Part shown: positions 55,495 through 63,871 of the stretch, piece by piece
Layout: the number at the start of each line of letters is the position of its first letter
How positions within the stretch are numbered: position 1 is the stretch's first letter
Assembly (NCBI GenBank): GCA_003851245.1
Contig: BHEP01000003.1
Coordinates: 28,942 to 92,941 of the forward strand
Direction of reading: 5' to 3'
Origin: Bacteroidales bacterium
Lineage (GTDB): Bacteria > Bacteroidota > Bacteroidia > Bacteroidales > Azobacteroidaceae
DNA: 64,000 bases
Notes under the pieces: model-generated
Seen by the model: only the letters and a program-made list of their open reading frames with translations
Told to the model about the DNA's origin: nothing
The model's database searches: none
Position numbers and translations under genes: made by a program

Positions 55495-56529
55495 ATGGAT
55501 ACAAATAAGATAGATGAAGCATTAATATATTCTTACCTATTGGGCGAAACATCACTCCAAGATACGCTAATGATAGAACAGTCCATCAGTTCCTCGGCCG
55601 AAACTCACAAGGCTGTCGAAGATGTTAAGAAAATTTTGTGGCTCAACGATTGCTTCGAATCGGAAAAAGAATACGACACCAAAGAGGCATACACATTAGT
55701 ATCCAAAAGAATCAGCTGGAAAAAAAAATTCATGAATCTTGGCAATTTTTTTCAAAGAGTGGCCGCCCTTTTGACAATACCGCTATTGGCATCTTCCATT
55801 TATTTTTATAAGCAATCGAGTACACAAACAACAAACAATGCAATCGCATGGCACGAACTTAGCTCTGCCTTTGGCGTAATATCAAAAGTGACCTTGCCCG
55901 ACAGCTCATTGGTTTGGCTCAATTCGGGAACTACAATCAGATACCCAGTGGCATTTGTCGACGGCAAGCGTGAAGTAGAAATTCAAGGAGAGGCATACTT
56001 CGAAGTCAAATCGGATATCGAAAACCCCTTTTTGGTGAAAATACAAAATGAATATGTCGTAAAAGCTTTAGGCACAGGATTTAACGTCTGTGCATACAAG
56101 GATGAACCTTCTTTGAATGTATATCTATCGCATGGGAAAGTCGATTTTGTAAACACCACAAGCAATAAAGTGCATAAGCTACAAGAGGGAGAAGAAATAT
56201 CATACAATTATGCAAGTGGCGTAATTGACAAATGCAACAAACTTGATGCCGAAGCCATTTCGTGGCGCAAGGGCAAATTGGTATTCCGAAACACACCATT
56301 TAAAGATGTTGTCAAACAAATATCCCGCCACTACAACGTAAAAATAGATGTCGAAGGGAAAAATATATACGAATATACATACACGGCCTCTTTCTCTACC
56401 GAAAATTTGGAGCAAGTACTCAATCTGCTAAAACTAACAGCTCCACTAGAATGGAAATATATAGAACAAAAGAAACAAGCCGACGATTCGTTTTCCAAGG
56501 CAAGAGTGAGAATAAGGCAAACAAAATGA
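55495..56529 (+). CDS. FecR-family anti-sigma factor
   Basis: The 344-residue inner-membrane regulator has an N-terminal cytosolic anti-sigma part (about 1-80), one transmembrane helix (about 87-105), a periplasmic FecR domain (about 120-230; VTLPDSSLVWLNSGTTIRYP, EIQGEAYFEVK) and a C-terminal DUF4974 domain (about 260-330; FRNTPFKDVVKQISRHYNVKI). The last domain contacts the STN domain of the partner TonB-dependent receptor. It lies 157 bp after the sigma gene. A decayed second copy of its 3' end lies at 57330-57407. Confidence 0.92.
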   Translation: MDTNKIDEALIYSYLLGETSLQDTLMIEQSISSSAETHKAVEDVKKILWLNDCFESEKEYDTKEAYTLVSKRISWKKKFMNLGNFFQRVAALLTIPLLASSIYFYKQSSTQTTNNAIAWHELSSAFGVISKVTLPDSSLVWLNSGTTIRYPVAFVDGKREVEIQGEAYFEVKSDIENPFLVKIQNEYVVKALGTGFNVCAYKDEPSLNVYLSHGKVDFVNTTSNKVHKLQEGEEISYNYASGVIDKCNKLDAEAISWRKGKLVFRNTPFKDVVKQISRHYNVKIDVEGKNIYEYTYTASFSTENLEQVLNLLKLTAPLEWKYIEQKKQADDSFSKARVRIRQTK

Positions 56530-56602
56530 CTGCTCTTTCAAGATACTTAATCGTCTAATTTTAAGGGTGTAGTACGTAATTTCACTATCTAGCCTTTAAA
56601 GT

Positions 56603-56633
56603 CTTGTAAAGTTAAATATAAGGTGTACTTTTG
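56603..56633 (+). promoter_or_regulatory. probable promoter for the small lipoprotein
   Basis: CTTG (56603-56606), 19 bp, TACTTTTG (56626-56633). The -7 box is perfect and the upstream box has one mismatch. It suggests that the lipoprotein is transcribed separately from fecR. Confidence 0.55.
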
Positions 56634-56748
56634 CAGTGTCAAATGCAGCGTCAAAATACGTAAATATCTCCTTTTTATTAAAATTCAAGGTGAATACGAC
56701 AATTTTAACGAGATGTTATGACAGTAAACCAATGTAATAATTAATAAA

Positions 56749-57180
56749 ATGAAAATGAAAAAATTTAGAATTCTGCTGTGTTCTATTTTATCTGTGGTAC
56801 TACTTTTAGCTACCTCATGTGGCAAAGACGATGATAGCACATCACAAAGTGTGGCTGATGAATTGGTAGGCACTTACGTAGGTAAATTAGATCTATATAC
56901 CCCAGGGGGAGGTCTGACAAATCACTTTGATGCGGAGATAATCCTTACTAAAACAGGATCAGGATCAGTAAACATCACTCCTAAAAGCAATACTGCTTAC
57001 TCAACATTGGCCGTCAAAAATTATACTGGTCTTCAGAAACAGGGCCCTTTAATCATCTCTACTATAGGATCTCCTACTGGCTACATAACATTTGACACAG
57101 GTGCAAAATCGTTGATGACCTTAACAATGCAGACAGGTACCGCTGATGTTTGGGGCAACTTTGTAGGAGTGCGCAAATAG
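56749..57180 (+). CDS. small unknown lipoprotein of the SusCD locus
   Basis: The 143-residue protein has a lipoprotein signal ending LLLATSC (Cys near 24), followed by GKDDDSTSQ. The charged residues after the Cys fit a surface-exposed lipoprotein in Bacteroidetes. The mature part, about 115 residues, is beta-rich (LVGTYVGKLDLYTPGGG, GSVNITPKSNTAYSTLAVKNY), reminiscent of a calycin-like or small ligand-binding barrel, but I cannot assign a family. Position between fecR and susC suggests a substrate-binding or accessory role. Confidence 0.75.
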   Translation: MKMKKFRILLCSILSVVLLLATSCGKDDDSTSQSVADELVGTYVGKLDLYTPGGGLTNHFDAEIILTKTGSGSVNITPKSNTAYSTLAVKNYTGLQKQGPLIISTIGSPTGYITFDTGAKSLMTLTMQTGTADVWGNFVGVRK

Positions 57181-57239
57181 AAAATACCGACTTGAGTGTC
57201 CCTATTAATCATTTTTTTTAATGCATAGTTCAGAAAAAA

Positions 57240-57288
57240 GCCCTGAAAGGGCGATACATACTATTCTAGGGGTGTGAGCCCCTAGAAT
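57240..57288. repeat. REP-like double hairpin
   Basis: Two perfect hairpins lie 10 bp apart: GCCCT/AGGGC with a GAA loop (57240-57252), and a 10-bp stem (57263-57272 with 57279-57288, loop TGTGAG). Paired GCCCTGAAAGGGC-type hairpins resemble REP elements mobilised by RAYT transposases. Only one copy was seen here and no RAYT gene is in the window. Together with the fecR remnant (57330-57407) this fills most of the 360-bp gap before susC. The final 130 bp (57408-57540) are AT-rich and no convincing promoter was seen. Confidence 0.55.
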
Positions 57289-57329
57289 AAATTTACGACT
57301 TTTTTAATTATTTTTGAGATAAGGCTACC

Positions 57330-57407
57330 ATGCCCTTGATCTCTACCGAAAATCTAAAGCAAATACTCAATTTGCTAAAAATTAGAGCCCTACTAAAAGG
57401 GAAATAG
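57330..57407 (+). pseudogene. decayed duplicate of the fecR 3' end
   Basis: 57341-57407 aligns without gaps to 56394-56460 of fecR with 54 of 67 bases identical. Read in the same frame it gives STENLKQILNLLKIRALLKG then TAG, against STENLEQVLNLLKLTAPLEW in FecR. An in-frame ATG at 57330 would make a 25-residue peptide, but this is most simply a relic of a duplicated or lost second fecR. Confidence 0.8.
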
Positions 57408-57540
57408 AATGTGCCATAAAATATCTTGTAAATTATCGTGTATAAAATAGGGTAATTGCATTTTGAATTGTCTTAGATTCAAAAGCAGGTTTGTTAATAC
57501 ATTAAATCAAACCAAATATTTACTTTAATACTACAGATAT

Positions 57541-60500
57541 ATGAAAAAAAACCATTGTACAAGGCAGGTGAATGCAAAATATTCGCACGCACTTAAAATT
57601 CCCCGATTTATGAGAATCACCCTATTGTTGGTATTTCTCGTTTTATTTCAACTGAAAGCTGAAAGTACCTACTCGCAATCCATAAAATTGTCTTTGGACA
57701 AAAATAATGTGAGCATTGCCAATGTGTTGGAAGAAATAGAAAAAAATTCTGAATATTCTTTTCTATACAACAATAAAATAGTTGATGTGACACGAAAGGT
57801 AAGTCTCAGTGCCAAAAGTATGCCTGTATCCAATATATTGGACGAGCTCTTTGAAGGAACTGAGGTGAGCTACAAAATGATAGAAAAACAAATTATTTTA
57901 TCACTCAAGGCTACTGCTGCAGTGCAACAAGATAATTCTGTTGCTGGAATAGTAAGAGACGAAAACGGCGAAGCCATTATCGGAGCCAGTATTGTTGTTA
58001 AAGGTACTCCCAAGGGAACAATAAGCGATTTAGATGGTAAGTTTAGTATACCCGTTCCTAAAAATGGAAGTGTAATAGTTTCGTACATAGGCTATATTTC
58101 ACAAACAATTAATGTGGGCAATGCAGCCAATATAGATGTTGTTTTGAAAGAAAATACTCAAGTGCTTTCTGAACTCGTTGTTACAGCGCTGGGTATTAAG
58201 AGGTCTGAAAAGGCCTTGGGTTATGCCGTTCAAAAAGTAGGAGGTGAAGAGTTATCTATCGTAAAAGGTGTTGATGTGGCATCTAGTCTGACGGGTAAAA
58301 TTGCAGGTCTTTCTATAAATAATAGTGCCGAAATATCCGAAAAGCCTGAGTTGCAACTCAGAGGTGAAAATCCTCTAATTGTAATTGATGGGATAGCTTA
58401 CAACAATATGACTCTTAGTGATATAAGTGCCGAAGATATCGAAAGCATAGACGTTCTCAAAGGAGCCACAGCCTCCGCTCTATACGGAGTCAGAGGGCGT
58501 GCAGGAGCAGTAATGGTCACGACAAAGAAGAGTGGAAAACCAGGTACCCTAACTGTCAATTTCTCCAACAATACAATGTTTAGTGCCGGATACCTAAAAA
58601 TGCCTAAAGCACAAAGTTCATACAGTACAGGAAACTACGGAAAACTAGAATATAATAGTGGTAATGTGTGGGGTGACTACATGGATGGGCATGAAGTGGA
58701 GCAATACGATCCTTTCAGTAAGGAACTTAAAATGATGCCCTTGGTCTCTAAGGGAGGAAACAATATTTCTAACTTTCTTCGCCCCAGTCTTCTTACAAAT
58801 ACCAATGTCAATATTGCACAATCGGGAGAACTTGGCGGCTTTAGAATGTCTGCCACGCAGATTCACCAAAACGGACAATACCCAAATACAACTTTGGATA
58901 AATATATTGTTGTAGGATCAGGAAATATAAATTATGGGAAATTTAAATTGGATGCTTCTTTTTCTTACAAAAAAGAAAAAGCACCTAATTTTCCAAAAGT
59001 AGATTATGGAAATGGCAATATATTATACAACATGCTTATTTGGGGAGGAACAGAATACGATGTACGCGATTTTAAAGATTATTGGAAAATAAAAGATCAG
59101 AAACAAAATTGGGCTTTTGATACTTGGTATGACAATCCATACTATATTGTGAATGAGAGAATTAATCAATGGGACAAGAACATCTTCAATACCAGTGTGA
59201 ATCTCAATTATGAGATTGCAAAAAATGTATCAGCCATCTTTAGATCGGGTTTTGACAACTACAACAATGGTGAAGAAAATAGACAGTCAGTTGGAGATAG
59301 CGGTCAAAAAAGAGGATATTACGGATACAATAGCTTCAATGGATCTAGTCTCAGCAACGATTTTATTCTGAATGGTACTTTCAAATTAGACGATTTTGGT
59401 TTTGATCTAATTGGAGGTGCGTCCTCTTTCTGGTACAAAAACACTTCTCTCAAGGCAAATACACGGGGAGGAATATCCGTCCCTGGATTTTATTCTCTAA
59501 ATGCTTCTGTGGAGCGTCCTGCTGTATCAAAGAGCATCGACGAGAAAGCTTTGTACAGTATCTATGGAAAAGCAGGAATCTCCTGGAGAAGTGGGGTATA
59601 CATTGATGTCACAGCCCGCAACGATTGGTCTTCTACCTTACCTTCCGAATCTCGCTCTTATTTTTACCCCTCTTTTGCTACCAGCTTTATTCCTACTGCA
59701 TTTTATAACCCCATTGAAAATATATTGGATTTTTGGAAAATTCGTGGGTCTTGGACAATTGCAAAAAAGGACTTAAATGTCTATGAATTAAATCGCATAT
59801 TTAATGTCGACCTAGATGTCTGGGATGGCATGTCTAGTGCAAATTACCCAACAAAACTTCGTGATCCCAATGTCAAGCCGGAAACCGAATCCTCGTACGA
59901 AATAGGCTCCGATATTAGACTATTCAAAAATCGCTTGGGTTTTGATATGACTTATTTTACTCGCCTGCGCTCCGATCGTCTGATAGAATCTTCTGTTTCG
60001 GCCTCTTCGGGTTTCGGAAAAGTGATAACCAACACGCAAGAAGAGTTGTCGCAAAAAGGAATGGAGTTTACGCTCAGAGGGAAGCCCATAGTAACTAAAA
60101 ATTTTACTTGGGAAACAGCATTTAATGGGGCATTTTGGCATTGGTATTACCATAAATTAGATCCTATATACAGCTCTAAAGATCCTAGAAAAGGCAAAGG
60201 AGAAAGATTTGATAGCTATTTTATGACCGATTGGGAAACAGATCACGATGGAAATATAGTGCATCAAGCAGGTTTGCCTGTTAAAAATAAATACCAAACA
60301 GTGATGGGCAATAAGGATCCGTCTTTCATTCTGGGGTTTTCTAACAATTTCAAATATAAAAACTTTGATCTAGCAATATCCATGGATGGACGCATCGGAG
60401 GCTTAATGTATTCTTGGACAGAACAAGCGATGTGGCAGTCGGGAGTGCATCCCGATAGTGACAACGAATGGCGATATGATGAGGTGGTCAATAAGAAACA

Positions 60501-60900
60501 AAATTATATTGGACAGGGGGTGAAAGTAATCAACGGATCGGCATCCTACGACCCTTATGGCAATATGATAGAGGATACCCGTGTTTTTGCTCCCAATGAT
60601 GTTGCCGTTTCATATCAAGGACACACAACGGTATACAACGAAAATCCTTGGGATCACGACGCGCGTCAGAATATAAAAAATGCCACTTTTATAAAACTTA
60701 GAGAGATTGGACTCAACTACACGCTACCCAATGAGCTTGCACAAAAAGCGCGCATGAAAAATGTCCGTATTGGTGTCATCGGACAAAACTTATTGATATG
60801 GACCAAAGATTTTAAATTTTCTGACCCCGATAGAGGAAGGGAAAATCTGAATACGCCAACATCGCGCTACATAGGTTTAAATATTAATGTCACACTTTAA
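57541..60900 (+). CDS. SusC-family TonB-dependent outer-membrane receptor with STN domain
   Basis: The 1119-residue protein has a signal peptide (about 20-46), an STN secretin/TonB signalling domain (about 48-122, with NVLEEIEKNSEYSFLYNN), a carboxypeptidase D-like beta domain (about 134-205, GIVRDENGEAIIGASIVVKG), a plug (about 212-325, VIDGIAYNN, DIESIDVLKGATASALYG) and a 22-strand barrel ending LNINVTL. It would import a ligand bound by SusD, using TonB energy. The STN domain fits signalling through FecR to the ECF sigma. The plug loop before IVIDGI is shorter than I expect (LQLRGENPLIVIDGI). Confidence 0.95.
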   Translation: MKKNHCTRQVNAKYSHALKIPRFMRITLLLVFLVLFQLKAESTYSQSIKLSLDKNNVSIANVLEEIEKNSEYSFLYNNKIVDVTRKVSLSAKSMPVSNILDELFEGTEVSYKMIEKQIILSLKATAAVQQDNSVAGIVRDENGEAIIGASIVVKGTPKGTISDLDGKFSIPVPKNGSVIVSYIGYISQTINVGNAANIDVVLKENTQVLSELVVTALGIKRSEKALGYAVQKVGGEELSIVKGVDVASSLTGKIAGLSINNSAEISEKPELQLRGENPLIVIDGIAYNNMTLSDISAEDIESIDVLKGATASALYGVRGRAGAVMVTTKKSGKPGTLTVNFSNNTMFSAGYLKMPKAQSSYSTGNYGKLEYNSGNVWGDYMDGHEVEQYDPFSKELKMMPLVSKGGNNISNFLRPSLLTNTNVNIAQSGELGGFRMSATQIHQNGQYPNTTLDKYIVVGSGNINYGKFKLDASFSYKKEKAPNFPKVDYGNGNILYNMLIWGGTEYDVRDFKDYWKIKDQKQNWAFDTWYDNPYYIVNERINQWDKNIFNTSVNLNYEIAKNVSAIFRSGFDNYNNGEENRQSVGDSGQKRGYYGYNSFNGSSLSNDFILNGTFKLDDFGFDLIGGASSFWYKNTSLKANTRGGISVPGFYSLNASVERPAVSKSIDEKALYSIYGKAGISWRSGVYIDVTARNDWSSTLPSESRSYFYPSFATSFIPTAFYNPIENILDFWKIRGSWTIAKKDLNVYELNRIFNVDLDVWDGMSSANYPTKLRDPNVKPETESSYEIGSDIRLFKNRLGFDMTYFTRLRSDRLIESSVSASSGFGKVITNTQEELSQKGMEFTLRGKPIVTKNFTWETAFNGAFWHWYYHKLDPIYSSKDPRKGKGERFDSYFMTDWETDHDGNIVHQAGLPVKNKYQTVMGNKDPSFILGFSNNFKYKNFDLAISMDGRIGGLMYSWTEQAMWQSGVHPDSDNEWRYDEVVNKKQNYIGQGVKVINGSASYDPYGNMIEDTRVFAPNDVAVSYQGHTTVYNENPWDHDARQNIKNATFIKLREIGLNYTLPNELAQKARMKNVRIGVIGQNLLIWTKDFKFSDPDRGRENLNTPTSRYIGLNINVTL

Positions 60901-60912
60901 AAAAATAACTAA

Positions 60913-62424
60913 ATGAAAAAAATAACTATATACATTGTCCTGGCTTTTACAATGCTGTCTTGTATTGACTTAGACGAGACAAATAAAAATCCAGATGCGG
61001 CAGCGACGGTTCTTCCTGAGTTTTTGTCAACAAGAATTATCCTTCAATCAAGCCAAAGTCCTAAAAGTAAATGGTTCTTGTCGGATTCCTGGATAATGAA
61101 AACAACATCTTTTACCGAACATATGGAATGGTATTTGTACAATAAATTTGAAAGAAGTGATTATGATTCTTATTACATATTACTTGATGCGCAAAAAATG
61201 ATAACAATCGCCGAAGAAAGTGCAATTGTGCAGGAAGAAAAAAATGCTTTCAAAGCACTAAATCATTTTATGAGGGCTTTTTATTTCTATCGAATGACGA
61301 TGGAAATGGGAGATATTCCATGCTCAGAAGCTTTGAAAGGCGAGTCTGACGGCTTGTTTTCGCCAAAATACGATACCCAAGAGCAGGTCTTTGGAACTAT
61401 TATTGACGATTTGCAGCAAGCTTACGAATTGTTTGGCAAATCAAGCAAACTCAAAGGTGACCCAATATTTAATGGCGATGTAAGGCTTTGGCAAAAAACA
61501 GTGAATACATTCTCATTGCGTGTACTCAATATGTTGAGTGAAAAAGCAACAGTCAATGGCAAAAATGTGAAGGACCTATTCGAGCAAAAAGTTTCTTTGC
61601 TGCTTATGGAGAATGAAAATGAAAGTTATGCGCGTGTTTATAATTCTTCAAAAAGTGCTCAGTGGTATCCTTTTTATTTTGAAAACCAAAATTTTTATGC
61701 CTTCCCCGTGATGACATCCAGTTTTGTTTCTTTAATGAAAGACTTGAACGATTATCGCCTATTTTATTATGCCGAACCAGCCCCTGAATTAGCAGGTATG
61801 CCGTCAAACTCTTTCGCTGCTTATAGCGGTGTAGATCCTACCATAGATTACGGAAAGGTTCAAGAAGAATTTACCAAAGGGATGCATTCCCCAATGAATA
61901 GAAGATACCATAGATCGGCTAAAGGAGAGCCTGTTAAGTTTATTGCTTATTCTGAATTGCAATTTATTCTTGCAGAGGCGGCGCTAAGGGCTTGGAAAAC
62001 GCCATCAACAGCTCAATCGCATTATGAAAATGGAGTAAGAGCAGCATTGAAATTTACTGCGGCAAATACTGATGCCGAATTTAACCACAATGCGGTGATA
62101 GATGATGAATATATTGATGCTTACTTGAATGGAAAAGCAAAGTTTGATCAGTCAAAAGGTTTGGAGCAAATAATGAATCAAAAACACATAGCATCCTTCC
62201 TTCAATTGCCATTTAACTCATACTTCGATTACAGACGTACGGGTTTGCCACAATTACCCATCAATCCCAATACGAATATGAATGAGGTAAAAACACAATT
62301 GCCAACTCGTTGGATGTATCCTCTAATAGAATATTCGCAAAATCGTGAAAATGTTGAACAGGCTATAAAGTCCCAGTTTGGAAATGTCGATACACCCAAT
62401 GGGGTAATGTGGATATTGAAGTAA
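60913..62424 (+). CDS. SusD/RagB-family nutrient-binding lipoprotein
   Basis: The 503-residue protein has a lipoprotein signal ending MLSC (Cys about 17), then DLDETNKNPDAA. The helical TPR-type fold typical of SusD is indicated by DAQKMITIAEESAIV and FKALNHFMRAFYFYRMTMEMGDIPCSEA. FIAYSELQFILAEAALRAW near 345-365 is the family signature helix. It is of the SusD-like 2 type. It lies 12 bp after susC and caps the barrel to capture ligand. The ligand is unknown. Confidence 0.93.
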   Translation: MKKITIYIVLAFTMLSCIDLDETNKNPDAAATVLPEFLSTRIILQSSQSPKSKWFLSDSWIMKTTSFTEHMEWYLYNKFERSDYDSYYILLDAQKMITIAEESAIVQEEKNAFKALNHFMRAFYFYRMTMEMGDIPCSEALKGESDGLFSPKYDTQEQVFGTIIDDLQQAYELFGKSSKLKGDPIFNGDVRLWQKTVNTFSLRVLNMLSEKATVNGKNVKDLFEQKVSLLLMENENESYARVYNSSKSAQWYPFYFENQNFYAFPVMTSSFVSLMKDLNDYRLFYYAEPAPELAGMPSNSFAAYSGVDPTIDYGKVQEEFTKGMHSPMNRRYHRSAKGEPVKFIAYSELQFILAEAALRAWKTPSTAQSHYENGVRAALKFTAANTDAEFNHNAVIDDEYIDAYLNGKAKFDQSKGLEQIMNQKHIASFLQLPFNSYFDYRRTGLPQLPINPNTNMNEVKTQLPTRWMYPLIEYSQNRENVEQAIKSQFGNVDTPNGVMWILK

Positions 62425-62435
62425 GTTGATAAACC

Positions 62436-62466
62436 ATTTGGTCTTGTCTTTGTGGCAAGACCAAAT
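62436..62466 (+). promoter_or_regulatory. intercistronic stem-loop between susD and the EEP gene
   Basis: A perfect 11-bp stem (62436-62446 with 62456-62466) closes a 9-nt loop 12 bp after the susD stop. No T run follows, so it is more likely an RNA stability or partial attenuation element than a terminator. Confidence 0.7.
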
Positions 62467-62486
62467 AACTAAAAATTATAATTACA

Positions 62487-63536
62487 ATGAATTCTAAAAT
62501 TAAACTTTTTCTCTGTGTCTCTTTATTCTTTATGTGTATTTCTTGCTCTTCCGAAAAACAAGAATTGAAAGTTCTGCAATTTAATATTTGGCAAGAAGGC
62601 ACGATGATTCCCAAAGGATTCGATTTGTTGATCGATGAACTTATCAGCCTCGATGCCGAAATTGTAACATTTAGTGAAATTCGCAACTATAATGACCGCC
62701 GTTTTATTCCATACCTATTAGATGAATTAGCGAAAAAAGGAATTACCTACTATGGACAAGATAGCGATACCGATGTAGGTGTGATTTCTAAATATCCAAT
62801 TGTTCGTCAAGCAACGATTTATCCCCTCCGAAATGACCGAGGATCTGTTTTGAAAACAGTTGTTAAACTAAAAGATAGGGAAATAGCTGTTTATTCAGCA
62901 CATCTCGATTGGCTGAATTGTTCGCTCTATCTTCCAAGAGGATACGATGGAAGTACTTGGAAAAAACTGGAACAAGCGGTGGTGGATATTGATCTTATTT
63001 TAGCTGATAACCGTTCTTCGTTTCGAGATGATGCTGTTGAGGCTATTTTAGAAGATGCAAAAAAAGAACAGCTCTTGGGAAGTCTTATTCTTATAGGTGG
63101 TGATTTTAATGAACCCTCGCATCTCGATTGGCAAGCAGACACAAAGGATATCCGAGATCACCAGGGGCTGATTATCAATTGGGACTGCTCTATCATTTTA
63201 TATGAGAATGGTTTTGAGGATGCCTTTCGTGTACAATATCCCGATGCCGTAGATTATCCAGGTTTTACTTTTCCTGCAAACAATACTGAAGCCGACATCA
63301 AAAAGTTGGCTTGGTCTCCTGAAGCCGACGATCGCGAGCGAATCGACTTCATATATTACTATCCACAAAAAGAAATACAGCTAAAAGATATGAAAGTTGT
63401 TGGTCCCGAAGGTTCCATCCTATATGGTAAGCGTACAATTAAAGATGCAGACAGCAAAGATGAATTTATATTGCCCCTGAGTATTTGGCCTACCGATCAC
63501 AAGGCAGTGATGGCAACTTTTGAACTTTCATTCTGA
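62487..63536 (+). CDS. endonuclease/exonuclease/phosphatase-family lipoprotein
   Basis: The 349-residue protein has a lipoprotein signal ending MCISC (Cys near 20), then an EEP (DNase I-like) domain. Catalytic motifs are intact: LQFNIWQEG with Asn, IVTFSEIRN with the metal-binding Glu, YSAHLDW, GGDFNEPSHLDW with Asp-Asn, and WPTDHKAVMA with the Asp-His pair. It would hydrolyse a phosphoester outside the cell or in the periplasm. Its place after susD, 62 bp apart, makes it the only enzyme of this uptake locus. The substrate could be nucleic acid, a phospholipid headgroup or an inositol phosphate. Confidence 0.92.
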   Translation: MNSKIKLFLCVSLFFMCISCSSEKQELKVLQFNIWQEGTMIPKGFDLLIDELISLDAEIVTFSEIRNYNDRRFIPYLLDELAKKGITYYGQDSDTDVGVISKYPIVRQATIYPLRNDRGSVLKTVVKLKDREIAVYSAHLDWLNCSLYLPRGYDGSTWKKLEQAVVDIDLILADNRSSFRDDAVEAILEDAKKEQLLGSLILIGGDFNEPSHLDWQADTKDIRDHQGLIINWDCSIILYENGFEDAFRVQYPDAVDYPGFTFPANNTEADIKKLAWSPEADDRERIDFIYYYPQKEIQLKDMKVVGPEGSILYGKRTIKDADSKDEFILPLSIWPTDHKAVMATFELSF

Positions 63537-63568
63537 CTAATATCTCATCAGTATTGAGTGCGCAATTG

Positions 63569-63591
63569 AAAAAACTAATCTAGTTTTTTTT
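63569..63591 (+). terminator. probable terminator of the SusCD locus
   Basis: A 9-bp A/T-rich stem (63569-63577 with 63581-63589), 3-nt loop, then T residues, 33 bp after the EEP stop. The stem is weak, so confidence is moderate. Confidence 0.55.
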
Positions 63592-63841
63592 ATTCTCTTA
63601 GTTTCAAGTCTCTTATCTTTTATTTTAGAAATAATCTTCATTAAGATTAGGAATTTTGGAATTAAAAGGCGTATCTTTGCAGCTCGTTACAGCGGTAATG
63701 GCTTAAAATAATGATTGTAGGAATAAGATTTCATGGCAGGTATCATTCTTGTTATTTAGTATTTTCTCACTCATTATTTTACTAGTATAAGTTTGAGATG
63801 TTGTCGTAAAAATTATTTTTGAAAAAAGTTTTGAAAAAAGC

Positions 63842-63871
63842 TTGCGAGATTAAAAATAGTTCTTACCTTTG
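63842..63871 (+). promoter_or_regulatory. probable rRNA operon promoter
   Basis: TTG (63842-63844), 19 bp, TACCTTTG (63864-63871), followed by GCATCCGCTT. The same TACCTTTGC box drives tRNA-Val in this window. The Bacteroidetes rRNA promoters I recall look alike. Upstream A/T tracts (63806-63839) could be an UP element. Confidence 0.65.
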
